A stretch of DNA of 64,000 nucleotides from UBA10649 sp037130755 (lineage in GTDB: Bacteria > Actinomycetota > Actinomycetes > S36-B12), in NCBI GenBank assembly GCA_037130755.1, contig JBAXSI010000015.1:1-64000 (forward strand). Reading direction: 5' to 3'. Shown here in pieces: positions 51,089 to 60,026 of this stretch (within the stretch, counting starts at the first letter, position 1; each line of letters starts with the position of its first letter). Made by a program: the position numbers and the translations under genes. The notes under the pieces were generated by a model that saw only the letters and a program-made list of their open reading frames with translations, ran no database searches and was not told where the DNA came from.

Positions 51089-52044
51089 TGCCGTGCACCA
51101 TCGACGGGGCGCGCCTGCGCTGCCCGAGCAGCGGCGTCGGCTTCGTCGTCGAGCCATGCGAGGACCTGAGCCGCTGTCCAGTCGGGGACCTCGAGTTGCG
51201 GCACGTGTCCAACCCCCTCGGCCACCGAGAAGCGCCACGACGGATTGGTCTTCGCCGCAGCGCGTGCGGCTGCAACGGGAACCAGCCGGTCGCGATCGCC
51301 GTGCAGCAGCAGGACCGGAGCATCGATCGAACTCTGCATGTCGGCGTAGCCGCCACGATCGGCCAGCACCCACATCAGCGACTGCGCGGCCGACAGCAGT
51401 TCCGCATCGACGTCCTCGTACTGACGGCGCTGCTCGGCGACCTCGACATGCTGCGCGACGACGTCCTGCGGCACGCGTGACAGGTCGGCGCAGCACAGGC
51501 GCAGCAGGTCGTTCACGGCGGCCTCCGCCGACGACCTGCTGCGTCGGATCGACAGCAGACGGCGACCGATCGCCGGTACCGCGAACATCGCGAACGTCGC
51601 CAGCACGAGCGGATCCGGACGAGCGGACAGGCCGACCGACAGGGCCGGGTCGATCAGCACCAGGCCGGCAACGCTGGCGGGCTGGACGCTCGCCTGCATG
51701 ACGGAGATCAGCCCGCCCATCGAATTGCCGACGAGGATCACCGGCGTGCCGCTCACCTCCCGCAGGAACCGGTCGAGCAGTCGTCGATTGGCCTGCACCG
51801 ACGTGGACCGCGAGCCGCCATGGGTGTGTCCGAAGCCGGCGAGGTCTAGTGCCAGTACCCGGCAGCGATCGGTGAGCAAAGGCGCAAGAGCCGCCCAGTT
51901 CACCAGCGAGCCACCCAGTCCGTGCACGCACACGAGGAGTGGGCCGTCGCTCGGGCCGCCGTGGTCGACGTAGTGCACGGGGCCATCAAGGTCGACCCAT
52001 CGGGAGATGGGCTGCTCGCCTTTTCCCCGGTCGCTGACCGCCAT
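51085..52044 (-). CDS. Alpha/beta hydrolase, probably lipid-active
   Basis: This 319-residue hydrolase has oxyanion VHGLGGS, nucleophile elbow VGNSMGG, acid Asp in LHGDRDRLVP and His in GVGHVPQLE, with a helical cap in between. There is no signal peptide. Coupling to the WS/DGAT gene suggests it hydrolyses acylglycerols or supplies an intermediate. GGAGGT directly abuts the ATG at 52044, closer than ideal, so a slightly different start is possible. Confidence 0.87.
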   Translation of the reverse strand: MAVSDRGKGEQPISRWVDLDGPVHYVDHGGPSDGPLLVCVHGLGGSLVNWAALAPLLTDRCRVLALDLAGFGHTHGGSRSTSVQANRRLLDRFLREVSGTPVILVGNSMGGLISVMQASVQPASVAGLVLIDPALSVGLSARPDPLVLATFAMFAVPAIGRRLLSIRRSRSSAEAAVNDLLRLCCADLSRVPQDVVAQHVEVAEQRRQYEDVDAELLSAAQSLMWVLADRGGYADMQSSIDAPVLLLHGDRDRLVPVAAARAAAKTNPSWRFSVAEGVGHVPQLEVPDWTAAQVLAWLDDEADAAARAAQARPVDGARQ

Positions 52045-52236
52045 ACCTCCGACCGTACCGCCGCGATCAGGGGCGATGCGATGGCCGACGAACAACGCCT
52101 GAGCCGCAGAGTGCGCGATAAGTCAGTAAAGACTGGGTAAGACCTTGGGCTCGACGATCGTCGAGACCGCGGAACGGCGTGCGCGCCGCGCGTGCAGTGG
52201 TTCGGCGCATGCCGGATCCTCCGTTAGCATCACCGA

Positions 52237-53262
52237 ATGCCCATTTCGACCAAACTCCCCGCAATGGGCAGGAACGCAGGACGACTCGCGTTCGCGTCGG
52301 GCCTCGCCATCGTGGCTCTCGCCACGCCGGCCTTCACGCCAACCGCATCCGCGGCGACGCCAGCACAGTTGACGTTCGCGACGTACAACGTGTGCAACAT
52401 CGAGTGCGACGCACCCGCGCCACCGTGGTCCGTGCGCCGCGATCGCGTCATGCGGACCATCGCCGGATCCGGAGCCGACGTCCTCTCACTGAACGAGGCG
52501 TCCGACCTGCCGTACGGCTCGATCAACCAGTGGCAGGACATCCAGAACCTCACCGGGCCACTGGGCTACGCCGCGCCGACGATTCAGGATGACCGGTGCC
52601 AGTCGCTCGGCTGCACGCACACCGCACGTCTGATGTTCAAGCCCGCGTCGGTGCAGCAGGTCCGCTTGGACAGCACCACCAGCGCCGGCTTCTGGCGCGT
52701 TCAGGACATCGCACCGAACGCCCCCGTCGATCGCGACCGGCAGGTCGCATGGGTTTACCTGCAGGGGCTCAATGGCACCGGTCCGTTCCTCGCGATCAGC
52801 GTGCACCTGTCGACGCAGAAGACCTCGGCCGCCGAGCAGCACCGGCTCGCCTTCGGCCGTGCAGCCACCGCGTGGGCGGAGGGCATGAACGCCGCCCGCG
52901 GCCTGACGGGTGCGCCGGTCGTCCTCATGGGTGATTTCAACTCCTACGACTTCCGGCAGCCGCACGGGGTGCAGCGCGTGCTCCGTGACGCGGGGTGGAC
53001 CGACGCGATCAGCGCGCCGAAGCGCCACCACATCCGCATCAACTCGATCAACTACACGACGACGCAACGCACGGGCTGGCCCAGTCGTCCCATCTACAAC
53101 AAGTGGCGACTTGCAGCCCGCATCGACTACATCATGATGCGCGGGCCGGTGAAGCCGCTTTCGTACTCGGTCGTCGTGCACGTGAACAAGAACGGCTCCT
53201 TCGACACGGCGTACCAGGGCAGCGACCACCTGATGGTGCGGTCGCGACTTCAGTTCGGCTGA
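52237..53262 (+). CDS. Secreted endonuclease/exonuclease/phosphatase-fold protein
   Basis: This 341-residue protein has a signal peptide (LAFASGLAIVALATPAFTPTASA) and an EEP domain. Motifs are FATYNVCNIEC, the metal Glu in SLNEASDL, AISVHLSTQ, the MGDFNSYD Asp/Asn pair, and the C-terminal QGSDHLMV Asp-His. It could be a nuclease, phosphatase or sphingomyelinase-like enzyme acting outside the cell. A TAGCAT box about 7 nt before the ATG suggests a leaderless start. Confidence 0.87.
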   Translation: MPISTKLPAMGRNAGRLAFASGLAIVALATPAFTPTASAATPAQLTFATYNVCNIECDAPAPPWSVRRDRVMRTIAGSGADVLSLNEASDLPYGSINQWQDIQNLTGPLGYAAPTIQDDRCQSLGCTHTARLMFKPASVQQVRLDSTTSAGFWRVQDIAPNAPVDRDRQVAWVYLQGLNGTGPFLAISVHLSTQKTSAAEQHRLAFGRAATAWAEGMNAARGLTGAPVVLMGDFNSYDFRQPHGVQRVLRDAGWTDAISAPKRHHIRINSINYTTTQRTGWPSRPIYNKWRLAARIDYIMMRGPVKPLSYSVVVHVNKNGSFDTAYQGSDHLMVRSRLQFG

Positions 53263-53281
53263 CCACGGCATAGTTGTCGCC

Positions 53282-53992
53282 ATGGATGAGCTCGTCAGCC
53301 TGTCGGCACCTGTGGTGTTCTTCACCGGCGCGGGCATCTCGGTGGGCGCGGGGCTTCCCACGTACCGGGGCACGGGCGGACTGTACGAGTCGAGCTCCCT
53401 GCAGCCGCCCAACGCCGACGACGTCACGCCGGAGCGACTGCCGGAACTGTGGGAGAGGTTCCGTCCGCGTCTGCAGGCCTACGACGAGTTGCGACCGGCG
53501 AAGGCACACATGGAAATCGCCGCCCTCGAGGTCTCGATGCCCGAAGCCATCACCGTCGTCACTCAGAACGTCGACGGGCTCCACACCGTCGCCGGCAGCA
53601 CCCGCGTGATCGAGTTGCACGGGAGCCTGCGGAGGGTGCGCTGCCTCGGCCAGAACCACCTCTCCGACATCCGCGATGCGCCCTGGGACGACGACGACAC
53701 CCCGCGCTGCCCGACCTGCGGTGCCATGTGCCGCCCCGACATCGTCCTGTTCGGGGAGTCGCTTCCCGTCGGGGCATTCAACGACGCGGGCACCGTCATG
53801 CGGGCCGCGAACACGGTCGTCGCGGTCGGCACGTCGGCCGTGGTGTATCCAGCTGCCCACCTCATCAGCGAGCAGTACACAGCAGGCAGGCGCTGCGTCT
53901 GGGTCAATCCGGAGTCACCGCCTCCGACGACGTCGTGGACATGGCTGCAGAGCCCCGCCGACGAGGGGGTCAGTCGCCTTGTCCCCTCCTAG
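53282..53992 (+). CDS. Sir2-family NAD-dependent protein deacylase
   Basis: This 236-residue sirtuin has the NAD motif GAGIS (16-20) with GLPTYRG, TQNVDGLH (94-101) and catalytic H113 (ELHGSL). The zinc module is unusual. The first CxxC is reduced to C121 followed by GQNH (H126), while the second is CPTCGAMC (C143, C146, C150). Substrate residues Y/R of the desuccinylase type are not evident. It starts 19 nt after the EEP gene, with a CATAGT box close to the ATG that suggests its own leaderless transcript. Confidence 0.88.
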   Translation: MDELVSLSAPVVFFTGAGISVGAGLPTYRGTGGLYESSSLQPPNADDVTPERLPELWERFRPRLQAYDELRPAKAHMEIAALEVSMPEAITVVTQNVDGLHTVAGSTRVIELHGSLRRVRCLGQNHLSDIRDAPWDDDDTPRCPTCGAMCRPDIVLFGESLPVGAFNDAGTVMRAANTVVAVGTSAVVYPAAHLISEQYTAGRRCVWVNPESPPPTTSWTWLQSPADEGVSRLVPS

Positions 53993-54125
53993 TGCACCTT
54001 TGTGCTGCCCGGGTCGGGACCATGGTCCTGCCGGCGACCGGCATAGGTCGTACCGGCACGAACAGTGACCGGCCATTGCCGATCTGGCCCGGCAAGGTGA
54101 GACATCCGAGCGATAACTTCCGATC

Positions 54126-55124
54126 GTGCCGGGTTTCGTTGACGGCCATGCGACTCGTCGCATAGTCGTCGCATCAATGGCCTTGGGTCTGCTGACCGCC
54201 ACCCAGGCCGCCGCAGCCACGCTCGGCCCCGGAACCGTCCTCCTCACCCAGTCGCCCCGGCGAGCCCACTCCGGCGCCTACTCCGTCCTCGGCCAGCCCA
54301 TCTCGTTCGTCACGGTCAACGGGGCCACGCTCGGCTACCGCACCTTCGGGACGGGACTGCCGCTCGTGCTCATCGCAGGGTCCTCGCTGACGATGTCCGA
54401 GTGGGACCCTGTCCTGCTCGACGCCCTGGCAGCGCGACGTCGGGTCATCATCTTCGACAACCGGGGCGCCGGCACATCAACAGGTACGGTCCACTCGTTG
54501 ACGATCGCGCAGATGGCCGATGACACCGCGCAGTTCATCCAGCAGGTCGTGGGTGGCAGGGCGGATGTCCTCGGGTGGTCGATGGGCGGGTACATCGCGC
54601 AGGAACTCGCCATTCGCCACGGCGCGCTGGTGCGTCGCATCGTGCTCGCGAGCACCGACTGCGGCGGCCCCGGAACGAAGGGACCGACCAAGCGGGCCCT
54701 CGCCATCCTCACCGATCCGGCTGCCACCCAGGCGCAGCGCCTGAGCATCCTGTTCCCGCGCAATCGGATCGGCGCAGGGATGCTGTGGTCCGCTTCTATC
54801 GGCGAGGCGTACGCGGCCGCTGGCTACCAGCCGCAGAACGCCTTCACCGTGAGCGCCGCGACGGCCGAAGCACAGGACAAGGCCGCCGGACCCCTGTGGC
54901 TTGGCTCGGGCATGGGCACATGCGACCGACTCGAGGCGATCAACCATCGCGTACTCATCGCGGGAGGTCGCGAGGACGTGGTGGTCCCGATCTCCAACGC
55001 GAAGGCGCTCGCCGACGGCATCGCCCGCTCCACGACCCGGACGTATCACGACGCCGGCCACGCGTTCCTCTTCCAGCCGGGCCTCGCGTTCGCCTCGACC
55101 GTCAACGACTTCCTCGCCGCATAG
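54126..55124 (+). CDS. Secreted alpha/beta hydrolase
   Basis: This 332-residue protein has an N-terminal export signal (RRIVVASMALGLLTATQAAAA; the first half is short and basic) and an alpha/beta hydrolase domain from residue ~60. The nucleophile is in VLGWSMGGY, acid Asp in GGREDVVVP and His in DAGHAFLF. It resembles proline-iminopeptidase or haloperoxidase-like hydrolases. The GTG at 54126 follows a GATAAC box at leaderless spacing with no ribosome site. It is convergent with the SdpI-like gene. Confidence 0.83.
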   Translation: MPGFVDGHATRRIVVASMALGLLTATQAAAATLGPGTVLLTQSPRRAHSGAYSVLGQPISFVTVNGATLGYRTFGTGLPLVLIAGSSLTMSEWDPVLLDALAARRRVIIFDNRGAGTSTGTVHSLTIAQMADDTAQFIQQVVGGRADVLGWSMGGYIAQELAIRHGALVRRIVLASTDCGGPGTKGPTKRALAILTDPAATQAQRLSILFPRNRIGAGMLWSASIGEAYAAAGYQPQNAFTVSAATAEAQDKAAGPLWLGSGMGTCDRLEAINHRVLIAGGREDVVVPISNAKALADGIARSTTRTYHDAGHAFLFQPGLAFASTVNDFLAA

Positions 55125-55131
55125 CAGGGAG

Positions 55132-55491
55132 TCAGGGCTGCTGCGCTTGGGCGGTCGCCTTCTTCGCGGCCCCATGGGCGGCCGTGGCCGCGCCCGCAAT
55201 GATCACGACCATGAAGAACGCCAGCACGATCGAGATGGCGGCCACGGTGGCGTCGTCGGGCTTGAACAGCAGCATCAGCACGCCGATCGTGGCGACAAGG
55301 CCGCCGCCGCCCGCCAGCCAGCGACTGCCATCCGCGTGGCCGGCGGCCCAGGCGTCGTCCGACGCCATCGTCGACGGAAGTCGGATGCCGGCCCAGTGAT
55401 TGCGCCTGAGCTTGCCGTTGGCGCCCAACCAGCCGACCGCGGCCATCACGGCACCGGCCACCAGCCACAGCACACCAAGCCACACCGCCAT
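55132..55491 (-). CDS. SdpI-like membrane protein
   Basis: This 119-residue protein has three membrane segments. The conserved NHWAGIRLPSTMASDDAWAAGH block (residues ~31-52; key residues NHW, GIR, S/T, W, H) is the signature of the SdpI/YhfL C-terminal domain. In Bacillus SdpI gives immunity to the SdpC toxin; here no toxin gene is next to it, so only a general membrane function can be claimed. A GAAGGA site precedes the ATG. Confidence 0.78.
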   Translation of the reverse strand: MAVWLGVLWLVAGAVMAAVGWLGANGKLRRNHWAGIRLPSTMASDDAWAAGHADGSRWLAGGGGLVATIGVLMLLFKPDDATVAAISIVLAFFMVVIIAGAATAAHGAAKKATAQAQQP

Positions 55492-55553
55492 CGACGTCCT
55501 TCCGTCCAGTCACCCACGCGCGCCACCCGTTGGCCAACCCTCCCACCCGCATT

Positions 55554-55618
55554 CGCCGAGTCCGACCGCCCCCGTCACTCCCGGGGGTCCGGTGCGACGG
55601 TGGCGGTCGGACTCGGCG
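55554..55618. repeat. Dispersed 65-bp palindromic element, copy C
   Basis: Perfect 17-bp arms (55554-55570 and 55602-55618) are extended after one mismatch by CCGTC/GACGG, giving 22 of 23 pairs. It has the same length as copy A at 13014 and matches it at 54 of 65 positions. It lies 17 nt past the stop of the MOSC gene, so it may also terminate the TetR-led operon. Confidence 0.87.
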
Positions 55619-55635
55619 TGGCGGGGGGGGGTGGC

Positions 55636-56412
55636 TCAGCCGACGTCGAGGTGCAGTTCGTCGCCAACGGCGATCCGCCCGGGCACCACAGTGCGGGCGT
55701 ACACGCCGAAGTTGAAGCCCATCCCGAAGGTGGAGTCCTGACGGCCGCGGTAGGCACCGATCAACGAGAGCGTCTTGAAGTCGATCTCGCCGCTGACGGG
55801 GTGCCGCGTCGTACCCGCGCAGCGCTGCACCGGCCCGCCAACCTCGATGACCGTCTCGCCGATCCGCAGCCACCGCCCCAGCCACGTGTCCTCCTGGTGC
55901 GGCTTGGCACCGTCGAAGTCGATGGTCATGCGGAATCGACGGGCATCGACCGCCGCTACCCCTGCGGTACGCGCGAGCTCCGCTGTGGACGCATCGCCAA
56001 GGAGCGTCAACGGCTCCACGTCGACGCCGCCGTTGCGCCGGTCGGCCCGGACCAGGCGTAGTCGGCGTCCCGCCCGATCGGAGAACAGTTCGTTCCACGG
56101 GCCATCGGCCAGATGGCCGGCCACGTCGCGGAAGGCGAAGAAGTCAGCCGTGTGAGCGGCGCCCTGCTCGACCGCGGCCTCGGCAAGCACGACGCCCGCC
56201 TCGCTGATCGCCAGCACCTGAGTGTCCTCGTCGAAGTCGGCGCGCAGCGTGAGCAGCGAACCGGTCTTGGCGACCGAGAAGAGCGCGTCGGAATCGTCGA
56301 CGAGGTAGAAGATCCGGTCGCCTACCGCGCCCGTGCCGGTTATCTCGATGGACTCGGGGTGGTGAAGCTCAAGCCCCTTGACGGGGGTGGTCGACACACG
56401 GGTGACCTTCAT
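55636..56412 (-). CDS. MOSC-domain protein
   Basis: This 258-residue protein has the MOSC_N barrel (TPVKGLELHHPESIEI) and a MOSC domain with the conserved Cys in QRCAGTTRHPVSG, the sulfur or molybdenum-cofactor site in related sulfurases and amidoxime reductases. GGAGGTGAGC precedes the ATG. It is the last gene of the operon, only 2 nt after the SIS gene, though a link to aminosugar chemistry is not obvious. Confidence 0.88.
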   Translation of the reverse strand: MKVTRVSTTPVKGLELHHPESIEITGTGAVGDRIFYLVDDSDALFSVAKTGSLLTLRADFDEDTQVLAISEAGVVLAEAAVEQGAAHTADFFAFRDVAGHLADGPWNELFSDRAGRRLRLVRADRRNGGVDVEPLTLLGDASTAELARTAGVAAVDARRFRMTIDFDGAKPHQEDTWLGRWLRIGETVIEVGGPVQRCAGTTRHPVSGEIDFKTLSLIGAYRGRQDSTFGMGFNFGVYARTVVPGRIAVGDELHLDVG

Positions 56413-56414
56413 GC

Positions 56415-57419
56415 TCACCTCCACATCGGTGTCACGGGCTCGGCCGGTGCATCGGGCGTGCTCCACAACGTCGCCGCAGCCAGTTCCGCGACGAGGACCT
56501 CGGTCAGCAGGCGCACATCGTCATCGTCGTCATGCCGGTAGCGCACCGTCTGGTTGGCGCCGCCCACATCGCCTCCGACGCTGACGAGCGTCGAGCCGCG
56601 CTTCTCCAACCACGACAGTAGTTCCGGCTCCCACCGGCTGCCCTCGAAGAGCACGAGCCGGTAGTCAGTGGTCTTGGTGAGGTACACGTCGACGTGGCTC
56701 CAATCGCCCGTCTCGCAGCCGACCGCTGGGCGGCGCGGTCCCTCGCGCAGCATAAGAGCGCCTTGCATCGCGGAGCTCAACCGGCGGTTGGGCGCCACGA
56801 AGGCCGTTCCATGCGGCCCGATCGCGATGTCGATGAACGCCTCAAGCCACTCCCCGCGCCGGTCAAGCAGGTCGGCGGATGCCTCGGCCGAGCGCATCGC
56901 CGTCTCGCACGGCTTGCAGCCGTTGACGGTGTTGCCCACAAGGCTCTCCTCGAGCGCCAGGTGAAGCGCCAGCGTGTGCTGGAACGTCCGGCACGCAACC
57001 CCACCTGATTCGATGCCCGCCAGCATCGGCACCACGTGGCGCGACAACGCCTCGATTGCCGAGCCGGGGGTGTTGGTCACGGCGACGATCGGTGCCTTGC
57101 CCTGGTAGCGCTCCACGGCGGCAAGTGTCTCCTTGGAGCCACCGCTGGCGGACACGGCGACCACCACGGTGGTGGGTCGCGGACGCGGCAACAGGTCGCT
57201 GCTCGCCAGCTCCGCCACGGCGTCGATCCCGGCCTCGCGCAGGCGTGCCGCAGCGACGGCGTTCGCATAGTGCGACGAGCCCATGCCGAGGAACACCACG
57301 TGGCTGCTCCCGCTCATCCCCGCCTCGCGCCACGGATCGGCCGCCCGCAGGCTCAGGGCAAGCTCGCCGAGGACCTCCGGCTTGCGCTCGAGGTCGGCGA
57401 GGAACAGCTCGGGGTCCAT
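56415..57419 (-). CDS. SIS-domain sugar-phosphate isomerase/deaminase
   Basis: This 334-residue protein has two SIS domains, like the isomerase half of GlmS. Phosphate loops are FLGMGSSHYA, AVSASGGSKET and NTPGSA. No glutaminase domain is present, so it may act as a glucosamine-6-phosphate deaminase or ketose/aldose isomerase. A GGAG site lies before the ATG at 57419. It is positioned between a glutamine synthetase homologue and a MOSC gene, downstream of an aminosugar-kinase-like gene. Confidence 0.87.
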   Translation of the reverse strand: MDPELFLADLERKPEVLGELALSLRAADPWREAGMSGSSHVVFLGMGSSHYANAVAAARLREAGIDAVAELASSDLLPRPRPTTVVVAVSASGGSKETLAAVERYQGKAPIVAVTNTPGSAIEALSRHVVPMLAGIESGGVACRTFQHTLALHLALEESLVGNTVNGCKPCETAMRSAEASADLLDRRGEWLEAFIDIAIGPHGTAFVAPNRRLSSAMQGALMLREGPRRPAVGCETGDWSHVDVYLTKTTDYRLVLFEGSRWEPELLSWLEKRGSTLVSVGGDVGGANQTVRYRHDDDDDVRLLTEVLVAELAAATLWSTPDAPAEPVTPMWR

Positions 57420-57444
57420 GTCGCTCCCAGAATCGATGGCTTGG

Positions 57445-58737
57445 CTAGATGTGGTCGGGGTACCGTGCCAGTTCCCATTCAGTGACGGTGCCACGCCACC
57501 AATGGTCGAACGCGGCCTGCTCGGCGCGACGCGTTGCCAGGAAGCACGCGACGAACGCCTCACCGAGCAGCTCGCGCGCACGGGTCGATCCGTCGAGCAT
57601 GGCGATTGCCGCCGCAAGATCCTGCGGGAGGTCGCCTCCGACCGAAGCGAGATCATCTCCCGGCGCAATGGGCGGGCCGGGGTCGACATGGTTGCGCAGT
57701 CCGTGGATGCCACCAGCGAGCAGTGCCGCCGCGACGACGTACGGGCTCGCGTCCGCGCCGGGGCGCCGGCACTCGATGCGAGCAGCCTCCGTCGGCACGT
57801 TGAGGATCGTCCGGCACGCGGCATTGCGGTTGTCGCCTCCCCATGTCGCGCGCGTCGCCACGAACAGGTTCGGGTCGAGTCGCTTGTACGAGTTCACCAG
57901 GGGGTTGTAGAGGGCGCCGAAGTCGCCCATCGTCGCGAGGATTCCGCCGAGATAGTTCGCGCCCTCAGCAGACAGTTGCTGGTTCTGGTCCGACATGACG
58001 TTGCGCCAGTCACGGCGAAGACTCTGGTGGACATGCCCGCCGGAGCCGGACTCCGTGCTGTAGAGCTTCGCCATGAACGTCGCACGGAGTCCCTGCTCCG
58101 CAGCAATCTCGCGGAAGGCCTGACGGGCCCGCGCGGCCCAGTCGGCGGCGGTCAACGCGGGTGCCGGGGCGAGCGCGAACTCGAAGAAGCCCGGCCCGAT
58201 CTCGCTGTGGAACATCTCGACAGGGATGCCGACGCTCTCCATGCGCTCGCAGAACGTGTCTGCGAGCGCCTCGGACTCCCCGAGGCGCGACAGGCTGTAG
58301 CCGTTGATGGTGCGCCCCAGCGGACGAGAGCCCAGCGGGCTGTCCGCATCGTGCGTGACGTACACCTCGTACTCGTACCCGAACACGGGCTCGAGTCCGA
58401 ATTCGTCGTACTGAGCAGACAGTCGACGCACCTGGTATCGAGGGCACTCCTCTACCGGGCTGCCGTCGGCATGGACCATGTCGGCGATCACCGCCTCCTG
58501 CGCCGCGCGCCAGGGCAAGGTCACCCGGGTGTCCTCGTCAGGCACCGCGAACGCGTCCGGGTAGCCGTTCGCCGCCGATCCGAGCGGGGTGTCCGTGACC
58601 TCGTCCTTCAGCGACAGGCCGTAGACGATCGTGCAGAACGAGATGCGCTTGCCCGGGGCCGCCTTGTCGGCTCGCTCGAGCTTCCCGCGCAGGCCAAGGT
58701 CGTAGTCGGCGATCTCCAGCCGAACAGTCGGGTTCAT
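57445..58737 (-). CDS. Glutamine synthetase-family ligase
   Basis: This 430-residue GS-fold ligase joins glutamate to ammonia or to an amine. Metal/nucleotide segments are YEYEVYV, HSEIGPGFFEFAL, the SGSGGHVHQSL His loop, and RRPGADASPYVVAAALLAGG. It lacks the long GlnA N-terminal layout and is closer to gamma-glutamyl-amine synthetases (PuuA/GlnA3-like). The neighbouring polyamine-type importer suggests gamma-glutamylation of a polyamine; the kinase and SIS neighbours suggest an aminosugar substrate instead. Its ATG overlaps the kinase stop. Confidence 0.85.
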   Translation of the reverse strand: MNPTVRLEIADYDLGLRGKLERADKAAPGKRISFCTIVYGLSLKDEVTDTPLGSAANGYPDAFAVPDEDTRVTLPWRAAQEAVIADMVHADGSPVEECPRYQVRRLSAQYDEFGLEPVFGYEYEVYVTHDADSPLGSRPLGRTINGYSLSRLGESEALADTFCERMESVGIPVEMFHSEIGPGFFEFALAPAPALTAADWAARARQAFREIAAEQGLRATFMAKLYSTESGSGGHVHQSLRRDWRNVMSDQNQQLSAEGANYLGGILATMGDFGALYNPLVNSYKRLDPNLFVATRATWGGDNRNAACRTILNVPTEAARIECRRPGADASPYVVAAALLAGGIHGLRNHVDPGPPIAPGDDLASVGGDLPQDLAAAIAMLDGSTRARELLGEAFVACFLATRRAEQAAFDHWWRGTVTEWELARYPDHI

Positions 58738-60026
58738 GCGTGGCCTCGACTCAGCAGGGCGGGCAGTGCGGCATCTGGAACGTACCGCCAGTGCGGCAGG
58801 TAACGCTCGGCGTAGGCAAACTCACGAAACTCCTGCTGAATCTGGAAGGGCAGGACCAGGCGGTCATCGAGCAGATCAGCATGGCCCGCCTCCGCGAGGG
58901 CCAGGTGGTACGCGTCGAGGAAGGTCACCTGCGCGTCCTCGATCCAGGACAGCACCCGATGCCGCTGCAGTTCGTCGAGGTCCTCGGTGCGATGCAGGAC
59001 GACGCGGCCGACGTGATCGAGTGATGCCAGCATGCCCGCGACGTCGCGGGCCGCCGGTTGGCGCGCCAACCGCTGCTCGGGCTCAAGCGTGGGATTGCCA
59101 TCGAAGTCGATGACGAAGTAGCGGCCGGACGCGCGCAGGATCTGCCCGATGTGGAGATCGCCGTGGACGTCGATCAACGGTGTTTCGGCGCACTCGGCCA
59201 CAACCGCCATGCGCTCGAGCGCAAGTCCGTACGTCTCCGGCGACACCGCATCCTCGTAGTGCGCCAACTCGACAACGGCCGTTGCGAGCCAGCCCTCGAC
59301 CTGCGCTGAAGACGCCTCATCGGTACCCGCGCCGGCAAGGGCCACGTGCATTCGAGCGACCAGTTCGGCGAGGTCGTGCACCCACGCACGTCCATCGCCG
59401 ATCTCCCCCCGGACAAGGTGACGCACGTTGTCGACCGCCCACTCCCAGCCGTCCTGGGAGTCGGGCACGTAGTCGACGACCGTCGCCACGAGCGCCGTCG
59501 AGCCCGGCACTGCCAGCCGCGCGATGGCCCACGTCCGTGGCGTTCCGCCGAATCCGGCCCGGGCGAGTGTCGCCATCCGGTCCGGTGCGGGCTGCGCGGC
59601 CTCGGTGGGGTGCAGGTACCACTTCACGACGGCACGGTCGCCCACGACAAGCAACTCGTTCGTCTGATCGACGTCGAAGGCCTCCTCACCGGTCAGCTCG
59701 TCCACCGTGCCGAACACCTCGAAGGACAGTCCGGGTACGTCGGATCCCTGCGCGAGCGTGGCGATCAGTGCCTCTGCGACCCCGTCGCCGGCCCGGGCAC
59801 GACGCAAACGGCCTTGGCGGACAACGGCCGGGACTCCAAAGCGCTCACCCCGCGCATCCTCGAGCACCAGGAGCCACGCCTCGCCACCATGATCCCGTGT
59901 CGAGCCGAGGCCGAGCGATGCCACGATCGTCCAGGGCAACTCCACCCGGTCCGCCTCGCTGGCTCGCCGCGCGGGCAGCAGTTCCGCCGGCGAAGCGTCG
60001 GCGACCAGCTGCGGGAGTTCGATCAC
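58734..60026 (-). CDS. Maltokinase/glucosamine-kinase-like phosphotransferase
   Basis: This 430-residue eukaryotic-like kinase fold enzyme has an N-terminal cap (1-110) as in actinobacterial maltokinases, Lys K135 (AVVKWYLHP), catalytic loop HGDLHIGQ (288-295) and the DFDG metal motif (307-310). Actinobacterial homologues include both maltokinase (with TreS/GlgE partners, absent here) and glucosamine kinase. The SIS and glutamine-synthetase neighbours favour an aminosugar substrate. GTG start overlaps the glycosyltransferase stop (GTGA). Confidence 0.82.
   Translation of the reverse strand: MIELPQLVADASPAELLPARRASEADRVELPWTIVASLGLGSTRDHGGEAWLLVLEDARGERFGVPAVVRQGRLRRARAGDGVAEALIATLAQGSDVPGLSFEVFGTVDELTGEEAFDVDQTNELLVVGDRAVVKWYLHPTEAAQPAPDRMATLARAGFGGTPRTWAIARLAVPGSTALVATVVDYVPDSQDGWEWAVDNVRHLVRGEIGDGRAWVHDLAELVARMHVALAGAGTDEASSAQVEGWLATAVVELAHYEDAVSPETYGLALERMAVVAECAETPLIDVHGDLHIGQILRASGRYFVIDFDGNPTLEPEQRLARQPAARDVAGMLASLDHVGRVVLHRTEDLDELQRHRVLSWIEDAQVTFLDAYHLALAEAGHADLLDDRLVLPFQIQQEFREFAYAERYLPHWRYVPDAALPALLSRGHA

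Noticed and set aside
58734..60026. Maltokinase of the trehalose/GlgE pathway
   Set aside because: The fold fits, but no treS, glgE or glgB gene is near, and the neighbours point to aminosugars. Kept only as an alternative.
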